A stretch of DNA of 64,000 bases from JAICXG01 sp036825615 (GTDB lineage Bacteria > Verrucomicrobiota > Verrucomicrobiia > Chthoniobacterales > UBA10450), in assembly GCA_036825615.1 (NCBI GenBank), contig DAISXY010000008.1, positions 128,791-192,790 on the forward strand, given 5' to 3'. Positions within the stretch are counted from its first letter, which is position 1, and each line of letters opens with the position of its first letter. The notes beneath the pieces were generated by a model, which saw nothing but the letters and a program-made list of their open reading frames with translations, ran no database searches and was not told the origin of the DNA. This document shows positions 33,558 through 41,167 of the stretch, piece by piece. The position numbers and the translations under genes were made by a program.

Positions 33558-34229
33558 TCACTTTGGGCCAGGGGTTGGCGACGGCGATGGCGGGCATGGC
33601 CCGAGTGTCGCGCCGGGATGGGCCTTGAGGAATTCGTCGAGCTCGCTTGCCCGCAGGGCGCGTGGCGTGCCCTGGTCGCAAACGAGGTGGAGCGGCTCGA
33701 GCGGATCGTACTCCTCACCCGGCGTCGGGCTGGTGCCGGACTGTCCGTTTGGGATCGGTGCGCCGTCCGCCGGAGTCGCAGGTTCGATTGCCCGTTGGAT
33801 GATTTCCGCGCAGTTGGGCGCGCGCGCACTCGCGGCCTGGCCAATGTTTGCGGCCGAATCAGGCGCAGCTGTTACCGCCGCAGCGACCATGGCGCCGGCA
33901 AAGTCGCAATCCTTTTTGACCCCGCAGCGCAGCGCCGTCACCACAATCTGGGGCGCAAGTTCCTTCCGGTCCGCCACCGCAGTCGAGACGATGCTCGCCG
34001 CCGCGGTTGGATATTTTCCCACGGCACGACAGACGGCGAAAAGCAGATCGGCGGTTTGGGCGGTCTGAATGGTTTGTCGAAAGGGCAGACCGGCCTGAAT
34101 CATTTCCACCGGTGTGAGATCGCGTCCGTGTGCCAGCGGCAGGAGCGCAAACCAGAAGCCCGCAGCGGTGAGGAAGAGCGCCAAAAAAACAAGGGCGCTC
34201 GCAACCGTTCGCTCTCGTCCACCGCGCAT
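33558..34229 (-). CDS. Exported hypothetical protein with Pro-rich C-terminus
   Basis: From ATG 34229 the product has 223 residues: a signal-like helix (SALVFLALFLTAAGFWFALL), a helical middle with VGKYPTAAASIVSTAVADRK and VVTALRCGVKKDCDFAGAMV, and a Pro-rich tail (PCPPSPSPTPGPK). The two Cys of the middle part may pair. Family unknown. The frame continues upstream to 34829 across the tRNA-Gly gene, which cannot be coding, so the internal ATG just after the tRNA is used. Confidence 0.65.
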   Translation of the reverse strand: MRGGRERTVASALVFLALFLTAAGFWFALLPLAHGRDLTPVEMIQAGLPFRQTIQTAQTADLLFAVCRAVGKYPTAAASIVSTAVADRKELAPQIVVTALRCGVKKDCDFAGAMVAAAVTAAPDSAANIGQAASARAPNCAEIIQRAIEPATPADGAPIPNGQSGTSPTPGEEYDPLEPLHLVCDQGTPRALRASELDEFLKAHPGATLGPCPPSPSPTPGPK

Positions 34230-34253
34230 TGTTCCGATCTCCCTGGGCAAGAG

Positions 34254-34324
34254 AGCGGGTAAAGGGAATCGAACCCTCATAGCCAGCTTGGAAGGCTGGA
34301 GCTTTACCATTAAGCTATACCCGC
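34254..34324 (-). tRNA. tRNA-Gly (TCC)
   Basis: Read on the minus strand the gene starts GCGGGTATAGCTTAATGG and folds into a full cloverleaf: acceptor GCGGGTA/TACCCGC, D arm GCTT/AAGC, anticodon stem CCAGC/GCTGG with loop CTTCCAA (anticodon TCC), and T arm AGGG-TTCGATT-CCCT. The discriminator is T, usual for bacterial tRNA-Gly. CCA is not encoded. It lies between divergent coding regions. Confidence 0.97.
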
Positions 34325-34452
34325 GCGCGCTTAAGCTGGCGTGAACGCCGTGGCTTGCCAAGTCGTTTTCGAAACTCGTGCGGCGATCGCGGAAGTCATT
34401 CCGGCTTCGACGGTACTTGCCGTTCGGGCGAAGCGTTGTTAGCAACTGAAGC

Positions 34453-35145
34453 ATGAAATTCCTGTGTCTCTTGCCGCTTCTCTTGTTCGTTCTCGCTCCC
34501 GCCCGGGCCGATCTCACGATCGTGCAAAAAGTCGAAGGCGTCGGCGGCACGCACGAGGTGACAATGAAAGTCAAAGGCGACAAGGCGCGGGTCGAAGTCA
34601 GACCGGAAATGAGCACGATCCTGGACGCGAAAAGCGGCGAGGTGATCAATCTTTTCCACGAGAAAAAAGCGGTCATGCGCATCCCCGGCGAGCAGGCGAA
34701 AGCGATGGCGGAGATGGCCAAGGCGTTCGTGAAAACGGAAGCGCCCAACCAGTCGGTGCCCAAACCGACTGGCAAAACCCAGACGATCAACGGCTCCGAA
34801 ACCCAGGAGTACGTGAGCGACTCGCCCAAGTATCACGCGACCTACTGGGTCGCGACGAACTATCCCGATTACCAAAAAATTTTGCCGCAAATGGAATTGC
34901 TGCGGAAGGGCGCGTTCGAGTCAATCATGAAAGGCATGCCCGATTACCACGCGTTGCCCGGCCTGCCTTTGCGCACGATCGTGAAAGTGGACGACGAGCC
35001 GGAGATCACGAGCACGATCGAGTCGGTCAGCCTCGCGCCCTTGCCGGCCTCCGAGTTCACAGTCCCAGCGGACTATCGGGAAATGAAAATGCCCGACATT
35101 AACCTGCACATGCCGGGTCAATCCCCCGAGCCGGGTAATCCATGA
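34453..35145 (+). CDS. Exported DUF4412-like protein
   Basis: The 230-residue product has a clear signal peptide (MKFLCLLPLLLFVLAPARA/D) and a beta-rich body: LTIVQKVEGVGGTHEVTMKV, VINLFHEKKAVMRIPGEQAK, QEYVSDSPKYHATYWVATNY and SLAPLPASEFTVPADYREMK. The pattern recalls DUF4412 periplasmic proteins with a LolA/LppX-like half-barrel, but the family call is by eye. The maf gene overlaps its stop by 4 nt (ATGA). Confidence 0.75.
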   Translation: MKFLCLLPLLLFVLAPARADLTIVQKVEGVGGTHEVTMKVKGDKARVEVRPEMSTILDAKSGEVINLFHEKKAVMRIPGEQAKAMAEMAKAFVKTEAPNQSVPKPTGKTQTINGSETQEYVSDSPKYHATYWVATNYPDYQKILPQMELLRKGAFESIMKGMPDYHALPGLPLRTIVKVDDEPEITSTIESVSLAPLPASEFTVPADYREMKMPDINLHMPGQSPEPGNP

Positions 35146-35738
35146 CCGCCGCCCGCCGCCCGCGGCTCATTCTCGCTTCGGCCTCACCGCGCCGGCGCGA
35201 ATTGCTGGCGTCGGCCGGGTTCGAGTTTGAAGTAGTGGCGCCGGGGGTGCGGGAGATCGGCACGAACGATTTTACCTTGCGTGAGGCGACCAGTTGCAAC
35301 GCGCTCCGAAAAGGTCTGGCAGTCGCCCGTGCGCATCCCGACGCGATCGTGCTCGCGGCCGACACCCTGGTAGCGCTCGGTCATGAGGTCATCGGCAAAC
35401 CGCGGGATCACCGGGAGGCGGCGCACATTCTTCGGCGCCTCGCCGGGCGAAGTCACACCGTAGTGTCGGGGGTTTTTGTTGCTCATCTCGGCGAGGGTCG
35501 CTCGGAGACATTTTCCGTCAGCTCGACGGTTGTTTTCAAAAGATTGAGCGACGAGACGATCGAAAACTATCTCGCCCGGATCGGGCCGCTCGACAAAGCC
35601 GGCGGCTACGCCGCGCAGGCCGAGGGCCGCGCCATCATTGCCCGGATCAGCGGTTCGCGCACCAATGTCATCGGCCTGCCGCTGGAGAAAACGCGCGCGG
35701 CGCTCGCCCGCTTCGGCCTTCGCCCGGGGCGAGCCTAA
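35142..35738 (+). CDS. maf: Maf family nucleoside triphosphate pyrophosphatase
   Basis: The 198-residue product shows ILASASPRRRELLASAGFEF (residues 8-27), DAIVLAADTLVALGHEVIGK near residue 68 with the catalytic Asp, and GPLDKAGGYAAQAEGRAII. Maf proteins hydrolyse dTTP, UTP or modified nucleotides as a house-cleaning activity and affect septum formation when overproduced. It starts inside the stop of the DUF4412-like gene. Its stop codon lies inside one CCTAACGA octamer and a second copy follows immediately (35734-35749). Confidence 0.93.
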   Translation: MTAARRPRLILASASPRRRELLASAGFEFEVVAPGVREIGTNDFTLREATSCNALRKGLAVARAHPDAIVLAADTLVALGHEVIGKPRDHREAAHILRRLAGRSHTVVSGVFVAHLGEGRSETFSVSSTVVFKRLSDETIENYLARIGPLDKAGGYAAQAEGRAIIARISGSRTNVIGLPLEKTRAALARFGLRPGRA

Positions 35739-35742
35739 CGAC

Positions 35743-36297
35743 CTAACGAACTTCGAGGACGGCGTCCTCTTTTTCCGCCGGCGGCGGGCGCTGCCCTTCG
35801 TCGCGTTCCCGCCGGAGCACCCGGTAAACGAACCAGACGATGAAGCAATTGGCCGCCAGGATGAGGACCACGACGACGCCGGGGTGAAACCAGGCGTGCC
35901 GCATTTCGAACGGGATAAAGCTGGTGGTCGCGACAAGGATGAGCAGCTCGGCCCAGCGTTTCTGGAAATAGACCCCGACCCCCATGGTGCAAAGCAACCC
36001 GGCGAAGAACAGCGCCACCCAGGCGGTCACCTGAAGTAAACCACCCGAGACCACATCCTGAAGCCGGTTGAGCAGGTAAAGCACGGAGCGACTGTGGGCG
36101 ACCATCAGCTCGCCATCCACCCAGTCGGAGATCGCATCAAGCCAGCGGGTGCGGCTATGGAGCAGAAGGAGCGAAACCCCGATCGTACAGAGCAGGAGCC
36201 CTTGGCTGATTTTGAATATTGCAATCAGCTTGAGATAACGGACGCTCCGCTGCGGTCGCAGGACCTTCGGGAGCGATGGGGCCGCATCGTTCATCAC
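35743..36297 (-). CDS. DUF2127-type membrane protein
   Basis: The 184-residue product has four hydrophobic segments, with YLKLIAIFKISQGLLLCTIG first, then QDVVSGGLLQVTAWVALFFAG, YFQKRWAELLILVATTSFIP and PGVVVVLILAANCFIVWFVY. FKISQG and the spacing of helices fit DUF2127. It is convergent with maf, 4 nt apart. Function is unknown. Confidence 0.75.
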   Translation of the reverse strand: MMNDAAPSLPKVLRPQRSVRYLKLIAIFKISQGLLLCTIGVSLLLLHSRTRWLDAISDWVDGELMVAHSRSVLYLLNRLQDVVSGGLLQVTAWVALFFAGLLCTMGVGVYFQKRWAELLILVATTSFIPFEMRHAWFHPGVVVVLILAANCFIVWFVYRVLRRERDEGQRPPPAEKEDAVLEVR

Positions 36298-36325
36298 GAT
36301 ACGTGTCGCAGAAGCGCAACCGATC

Positions 36326-36721
36326 TCAACCGGAGCGCGTCTCGCGGGAACAGATTTCCAGCTTGTTCCCGCTCGGGTCTTCGAAAAAGAGGGCGTAATA
36401 ACCAGGCGAATATTCGCGCCAGAGCCCCGGCCCTTCGAGATTTTGTCCGCCCGCGTTCTTCACGATCTCACCGAGCCGATCCACTTCCGCCCGATCCTCC
36501 GCCCAGAAGGCGATCCGGTTGTCGTTAGGCTGATGCCCCCGCGATTCGGTGAAACCGAAAAACTCTACCGGGCCACTCCCCGGCGCCTGCCAGATAAACC
36601 ACTCCTCCCCGCTCGAATGGAGCGTGAATCCCAGCTCCGGCAGGAGCCGGGCATAGAAGTGCCGCGCCGGCTCGATCTTGTTCACGCGCAGATCAATGTG
36701 GTCGAACCGTCTGGCTTTCAT
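36326..36721 (-). CDS. Glyoxalase/VOC-family protein
   Basis: From ATG 36721 the product has 131 residues and one betaalphabetabetabeta VOC repeat pair: RRFDHIDLRVNKIEPARHFY, FGFTESRGHQPNDNRIAFWA and YYALFFEDPSGNKLEICSRE. His in FDHIDL and Glu in KLEI are likely metal ligands, as in other members. The substrate cannot be told. AGGAG directly abuts this ATG, which is closer than usual, and the frame is open to 36778, so the start is not certain. The exporter operon starts about 20 bp away on the other strand. Confidence 0.8.
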   Translation of the reverse strand: MKARRFDHIDLRVNKIEPARHFYARLLPELGFTLHSSGEEWFIWQAPGSGPVEFFGFTESRGHQPNDNRIAFWAEDRAEVDRLGEIVKNAGGQNLEGPGLWREYSPGYYALFFEDPSGNKLEICSRETRSG

Positions 36722-36742
36722 CTCCTGGCAAACTCGGTAATC

Positions 36743-37618
36743 TTGCCGCGCTTGCAATCCACCTTTCCTTTCCTGCATGGCGTCGTTTGCCTCCTGCTGG
36801 GCCTGTCGTTAGGCAGCTGTGGTCCGCGCGTCCAGCCGGTCTCGGGCACAATCGAGGTGGATGAAGTGCATGTCGCCCCGCGCTCCGGCGGCAGGGTGGT
36901 GCAGCTCTTCGCCCAGGAAGGCGACACGTTGAAGAAAGGGCAGCCGATCGCGCGGCTGGTCGCGCCGGAGTTGCAGGCCCGGCGCGAGCTCGCCCAGGCG
37001 CAGATCGACACCACGCTCCATGATGCCGCCGCACTCGAGGCGCAGCTCGAATTCATGCGGGCTGATGCCCGCCGCCAGCAGGAATTGCTGCGCACCAAGA
37101 CGGTCTCGCCTAACGAAGCGGAACGGGCTCAAAGCGCGGCCGAGGCGGAGGAAAAAAGCGTCGAAGCGGCCCGGATGCGGGTCAAACAGATGAAGGCGCA
37201 ACTCGGCGAGATCGACGCCGAACTCGACGAGCTGAACGTGGTCGCGCCTAACGACTGCGTGCTCGAAGTTCTCAACGTCAAGGTCGGCGACGTCCTCGCG
37301 CCCAACCAGGAGGTCGCGACCCTGATCCTGCCGCAGCATCTCTGGGTGCGGGTCTATGTTCCGGAGACCTGGCTCGGTTACATCCGGCTCGGCGAAGCAG
37401 TCCGGGTGCGGGTCGATTCTTTCCCTGACGAATACTTCGACGGCACGGTCGAGCAGATTAACCGCAAGGCGGAGTTCACCCCGCGCAACGTGCAGACGGT
37501 CGAGGATCGGATCAAACAGGTGTTTGGGGTCAAGATTCGACTGCAAAATCGCGAAGATAAATTGCGCGCCGGGATGTCCGCTGATGCGATTTTCCCCGGC
37601 GTGCCGCAAAAGCCGTGA
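36743..37618 (+). CDS. HlyD-family membrane fusion lipoprotein
   Basis: The 291-residue product has a lipoprotein signal (LHGVVCLLLGLSLGSCGP, Cys about residue 27), a biotinyl-lipoyl-like half EVHVAPRSGGRVVQLFAQEG, a coiled-coil hairpin (residues about 85-165: LAQAQIDTTLHDAAALEAQL) and the second half DCVLEVLNVKVGDVLAPNQE. It would link the inner-membrane ABC exporter encoded next to an outer-membrane channel. TTG 36743 is chosen because it precedes the lipobox; the frame is open far upstream across the VOC gene. Confidence 0.82.
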   Translation: MPRLQSTFPFLHGVVCLLLGLSLGSCGPRVQPVSGTIEVDEVHVAPRSGGRVVQLFAQEGDTLKKGQPIARLVAPELQARRELAQAQIDTTLHDAAALEAQLEFMRADARRQQELLRTKTVSPNEAERAQSAAEAEEKSVEAARMRVKQMKAQLGEIDAELDELNVVAPNDCVLEVLNVKVGDVLAPNQEVATLILPQHLWVRVYVPETWLGYIRLGEAVRVRVDSFPDEYFDGTVEQINRKAEFTPRNVQTVEDRIKQVFGVKIRLQNREDKLRAGMSADAIFPGVPQKP

Positions 37619-37629
37619 AACCTGCGATC

Positions 37630-37762
37630 GTCATCCCGAGCGAAGTCGAGGGATCCCGTGGAAAAGCCGGACGGCTCTACTCGAAGGCGCCAGCAATCTC
37701 GTGGCTCGCCTCCCGGTTGTTCACGGGATCTTTCGACTCCGCTGCGCTTCGCTCAAGATGAC
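37630..37762. repeat. 133-bp GTCATCC...GGATCC inverted-repeat element in the exporter operon
   Basis: Left arm GTCATCCCGAGCGAAGTCGA then GGGATCCCGTG (37630-37660); right arm CACGGGATCTTTCGACTCCG to CTCAAGATGAC (37722-37762). It fills the gap between the HlyD and ATPase genes. Other complete copies are at 19296-19506 and 25349-25489. Confidence 0.75.
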
Positions 37763-37787
37763 GGGGCCTCCTGATGCCTGTGTAACT

Positions 37788-38756
37788 ATGCCAGCGATGA
37801 TTGAGTGCCAGGGGTTGACGAAACGGTTTGGCAATTTCACGGCCGTCGATCACGTCTCCTTTTCCGTCGAGCAAGGCTCGATTTTTGGCTTTCTCGGTCC
37901 GAACGGGTCCGGCAAATCGACCGTGATCCGGATGCTCTGCGGCATTCTCGAGCCGAGCGAAGGCACGGCGCGGATCGGCGGCCGCGACGTTGTGAGGGAG
38001 AGCGAAGCGATCAAGGAAATGATCGGCTACATGTCGCAACAATTTTCTCTCTACGACGAGCTAACGGTGAACGAGAACCTTCTTTTCTCCGGCAAACTCT
38101 ACAGTCTGCGCGAGAAAGAATTGAAGAAGCGCCGCGATGAGTTGATCGCCCTGACTCATCTTGAGCCTTACTTCGATCGTCGCGCCGGCTTGCTCTCGGG
38201 CGGCTGGCGGCAACGGCTGGCGATGGCCTGCGCGCTCATGCACCAGCCGACGGTGCTTTTCCTCGACGAACCGACCGCGGGAATCGATCCGGTCGCGCGC
38301 CGCGAGCTGTGGGATTTACTTTTCGAATTCTCCGGCCGCGGGATGACGCTCTTCGTCACGACCCATTACATGGATGAAGCCGAACGCTGCTCTCATGTTG
38401 GCTACATCTATATGTCGAAATTGATCGTAACCGGGCAACCGGACGAGCTCAAACAATTGCCCGAGGTTACGCCGGCCGGGATGCGCCGGCTCGATGTGAC
38501 CTGCGATCATGTCACCCGCGCCTTGCAGGCGGTGCGTGAAATCGCGGGGGTGCGCAGCGCCACCGTCTTCGGGCAGTCGATGCATCTGTTGGTCGACGAT
38601 TCCCTGACCCCTGACGCGATCGAAAGCAAGCTCGCGTCGGTCGGAATCACGAGCTCCGAGATTCATGAAATCGGCCCGTCGCTCGAGGATGTCTTCGTTG
38701 CCCTGACCGCGAGATACGCAACCGGAAATCAGTCGGAGCAGCGGCGTGCCGCATGA
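37788..38756 (+). CDS. ABC transporter ATP-binding protein (DrrA/YbhF-like)
   Basis: The 322-residue ATPase has Walker A FLGPNGSGKSTVIRML (about residue 41), Q-loop YMSQQFSLYDELTV, signature LSGGWRQRLAMACALMHQ (note LSGGW in place of LSGGQ), Walker B TVLFLDEPTAGIDP and H-loop TTHYMDEAERC. The C-terminal extension of about 80 residues is typical of the ABC-2 exporter subfamily. ATG at 37788 or 37797 both possible. Partner permease begins at 39287 beyond the GIY-YIG element. Confidence 0.93.
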   Translation: MPAMIECQGLTKRFGNFTAVDHVSFSVEQGSIFGFLGPNGSGKSTVIRMLCGILEPSEGTARIGGRDVVRESEAIKEMIGYMSQQFSLYDELTVNENLLFSGKLYSLREKELKKRRDELIALTHLEPYFDRRAGLLSGGWRQRLAMACALMHQPTVLFLDEPTAGIDPVARRELWDLLFEFSGRGMTLFVTTHYMDEAERCSHVGYIYMSKLIVTGQPDELKQLPEVTPAGMRRLDVTCDHVTRALQAVREIAGVRSATVFGQSMHLLVDDSLTPDAIESKLASVGITSSEIHEIGPSLEDVFVALTARYATGNQSEQRRAA

Positions 38757-38780
38757 GATGGAGCCGCGGTTTCCCAAAGT

Positions 38781-38855
38781 GTCATCCCGAGCCGCCGCTC
38801 TCACCTCATCCCGAGCCGCCGCTCTCACCTCATCCGGCGCCGCCGCTCTCACCTT
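38781..38855. repeat. Tandem partial copies of the GIY-YIG element end
   Basis: Three units of about 24-25 bp, each TCATCCCGAGCCGCCGCTC plus TCACC (the third with CGGCGC in place of CGAGCC), stand head to tail directly before the left terminal repeat. They repeat its outermost 16-17 bp followed by TCTCACC. Confidence 0.8.
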
Positions 38856-39230
38856 GTCATCCCGAGCCGCCGAAGGACGGCGAGGGACCTCACACCTGCA
38901 ATGAAGACCTACTATGTCTACATGATGACCAACCGCACTAGAGTCGTCCTTTACACCGGAGTGACTAACGATTTGACACGGCGGGTATGGGAACACCAGC
39001 ATGGTACGATCGAAGGCTTTACGAAGAAGTATCGGCTGACAAAACTGGTCTGCCACGAGACCTACCACGAGGTTCTGCAAGCGATCCAGCGCGAGAAAGA
39101 AATCAAAGGCTGGAGGCGAAGTAAGAAAAACGCGCTGGTGGAAACCCTAAACCCGTGGTGGGCCGATCTTTCCGCAATGCTGGATCCGCAGCGGGAGGTC
39201 CCTCGCCGTCCTTCGGCGGCTCGGGATGAC
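38856..39230. mobile_element. 375-bp element: GIY-YIG gene between perfect 36-bp inverted repeats
   Basis: The arms at 38856-38891 and 39195-39230 are exact inverse complements over 36 bp; outer sequence GTCATCCCGAGCCGCCG, inner GGCGAGGGACCTC. The GIY-YIG start codon is 9 bp inside the left arm and its conserved part ends at the right arm. A shorter ORF-less relative is at 30494-30649. The element separates the ATPase and permease genes of one exporter operon. Confidence 0.85.
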
Positions 39231-39287
39231 GGATTGAATGTGCCGAGTCCGCACGAATCCGCGCCTAACGAACAAAGGTTACGTTGA
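38901..39287 (+). CDS. GIY-YIG nuclease-domain protein
   Basis: The 128-residue product has the small stand-alone GIY-YIG fold: YYVYMMTNRTRVVLYTGVTN, DLTRRVWEHQHG, then EGFTKKYRLTKLVCHETY and KEIKGWRRSKKNALVETLNP. This corresponds to the UPF0213/YhbQ-like class, normally 85-100 residues. The last 30 residues (from REVPRRPSAARDD) are encoded by the right terminal repeat and beyond, so they are an accidental tail. Its stop codon overlaps the permease ATG (TGATG at 39285-39289), so reading through the element leads straight into the permease gene. Nicking of its own terminal repeats would be the obvious hypothesis. Confidence 0.88.
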   Translation: MKTYYVYMMTNRTRVVLYTGVTNDLTRRVWEHQHGTIEGFTKKYRLTKLVCHETYHEVLQAIQREKEIKGWRRSKKNALVETLNPWWADLSAMLDPQREVPRRPSAARDDGLNVPSPHESAPNEQRLR

Positions 39288-40408
39288 TGAAACGGCCCTT
39301 TCGTGGCCTTCGGGCCATTTTGTTCAAGGAGTTCATCGTCGTCTGGCGCGATCCGATGACACTCTTTTTCATGTTCTTCCCGCCGCTCATCGAGATGATC
39401 GCCTTCGGTTACGCCCTCGACAACGACGTCAGACACATGGCGATGGTGGTCTACAACGAGGACCGCACGGTCGAGAGCCGGCAGCTGGTTGATCGGTTCG
39501 TCAACACCGAAACCTTTCGGGTCGTCAAGCAGGTCCAGAGCATTCCCGAGATGACAAGCGAGATCCGCGCCGGCAATGCTTATGTCGGCTTGCAAATCCC
39601 GCCCCACTTCACTCGCGACCTGCGCGCGGGCCGACCCGCGCGGGTGCAACTATTGATCGACGGCTCCAATTCCACCGTTGCCTTGCAGGCACTCAACACC
39701 GGGGTCGCGGTCGCGCTCACCCAATCCGTCCAGACCCTTTTGAAAGAAACCGGGCGCAATATCCCGCCGGTCGAAGTGCGGCCGCAGATGCTTTACAACC
39801 CCGAGATGCGGAGCCCGAATTTTTTTGTCCCGGGGGTGATCGGAGTGGTCCTGCAAATCGGCACGACCTTCGCGACCGCGATGGCGGTGGTGCGCGAACG
39901 CGAGCGCGGCACCCTCGAACAACTACTCGTTAGTCCCCTCAGCCGCTGGGGACTCATGCTCGGCAAACTCATTCCCTATCTCTGCATCGGAATGCTGATG
40001 GCGTTGCTTCTCTTCGGGATCATGCACTTTATCTTCTTTGTCCCGATCGCGGGCAGCATTGTCGCCATGATTTTCTCCACCTTCGTCTACGTCTTTGCGC
40101 TCCTCAGCCTCGGCCTGCTCGTCGCGACCAAGGCGCTCAACCAGATGCAGGCTTTGCAAATGTCGATGGCTTTCATTCTCCCCAGCGTCTTCTTCTCCGG
40201 CTTCATTTTTCCACGGGAAACCATGCCCGCGATCTTCTACTGGCTCGGCGCATGCCTGCCCACGACCTATTTCATCTGGCTGATGCGCGCGATTATTCTG
40301 CGCGGTGCGACCATGTTCGAATACTGGCCATCGTTAGGTATTCTTATCCTCATGGCGGCGCTGCTCTTTGTCCTCTGCGCCCTGCGTTTCCGGAAAAAAA
40401 TCGGGTAA
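39287..40408 (+). CDS. ABC-2 type transporter permease
   Basis: The 373-residue product has one N-terminal helix (FMFFPPLIEMIAFGYAL), a large external domain (residues about 50-175) and five C-terminal helices, with VVRERERGTLEQLLVSPLSR (about residue 205), the conserved ABC-2 coupling motif. Together with the HlyD and ATPase genes it makes a drug or lipid exporter of the YbhG-F-S/R kind. Start ATG 39287 has AAAGG 9 nt upstream; a second permease is not found, so it may act as a homodimer. Confidence 0.92.
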   Translation: MKRPFRGLRAILFKEFIVVWRDPMTLFFMFFPPLIEMIAFGYALDNDVRHMAMVVYNEDRTVESRQLVDRFVNTETFRVVKQVQSIPEMTSEIRAGNAYVGLQIPPHFTRDLRAGRPARVQLLIDGSNSTVALQALNTGVAVALTQSVQTLLKETGRNIPPVEVRPQMLYNPEMRSPNFFVPGVIGVVLQIGTTFATAMAVVRERERGTLEQLLVSPLSRWGLMLGKLIPYLCIGMLMALLLFGIMHFIFFVPIAGSIVAMIFSTFVYVFALLSLGLLVATKALNQMQALQMSMAFILPSVFFSGFIFPRETMPAIFYWLGACLPTTYFIWLMRAIILRGATMFEYWPSLGILILMAALLFVLCALRFRKKIG

Positions 40409-40447
40409 GTCATCCTCGATAACAGAATTGCATGGTCTGATTTACTT

Positions 40448-41143
40448 ATGAAATGCCTCGGAATCGTGGGCGGTCTTGGGCCCGAATCGACGATCGAGTA
40501 CTACCGTTTCATCCTCGAGGGCTACCGTGCCCGGGTCCCGGATGGCAGCGCGCCGCACCTGATCATCGACAGCCTGGACGTGAATCATGGGATCGCGATG
40601 CTCGATGCCGGCGATTTGCGCGAACTGGCGGACTACATCACCGATTCGGTACAGCGATTAGCAGGCGCCGGCGCCGCCCTCGCGCTCATAGCCGCGAATA
40701 CTCCGCACATTGTTTTTCAGGAAGTGGAGCGCCGGGTACCGATCCCGATGCTCAGCATCGTCCAGGCGACCTGCGATCACGCGCGGGAGCATGGGTTCAC
40801 GCGCCTCGCCCTTCTTGGCACCGGCTTTACGATGGGCGCGCAGTTTTACCCCGAGGTCTTCACCCGCGCCGGGCTCACTCTCATCACGCCGGCGCTGCCC
40901 GAACAGTCCTTCCTGCACGACAAGTACATTCACGAACTGCTAGCGAACAAGTTTGTCCCCGAAACCCGCGGCGCGATTCTCGCCATAATCGAGCGCTTGC
41001 GAAACGAGGAAGAGGTCGAGGCAGTGGTTCTCGCCGGGACTGAGTTGCCGCTCCTGCTCCGAGGCGCGGAACCGGAGGGACTAAGCTTTCTCGACACGAC
41101 GATGGTTCACGTCCGGGCCGCAGTCGATGCGATCCTAGACTAA
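40448..41143 (+). CDS. Aspartate/glutamate racemase-like protein lacking both catalytic cysteines
   Basis: The 231-residue product has the fold and length of the Asp/Glu racemase family: GIVGGLGPESTIEYYRFILE at the start, IAANTPHIVFQEV near residue 82 and VVLAGTELPLLLRG near residue 196. In active racemases both places carry the catalytic Cys (CNT and GCTE patterns). Here they read AANT and AGTE, with codons GCG and GGG clearly visible. A two-base cysteine mechanism is therefore impossible, and another activity or a binding role is likely. It stands alone after the exporter operon. Confidence 0.82.
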   Translation: MKCLGIVGGLGPESTIEYYRFILEGYRARVPDGSAPHLIIDSLDVNHGIAMLDAGDLRELADYITDSVQRLAGAGAALALIAANTPHIVFQEVERRVPIPMLSIVQATCDHAREHGFTRLALLGTGFTMGAQFYPEVFTRAGLTLITPALPEQSFLHDKYIHELLANKFVPETRGAILAIIERLRNEEEVEAVVLAGTELPLLLRGAEPEGLSFLDTTMVHVRAAVDAILD

Positions 41144-41167
41144 CGAACAAAGGAAAGTTGCCGGCAG

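Noticed and set aside
33558..34829. A 423-residue minus-strand protein
   Set aside because: The frame runs through the tRNA-Gly gene and is antisense to the DUF4412-like gene; only the part from 34229 onward is protein-like.
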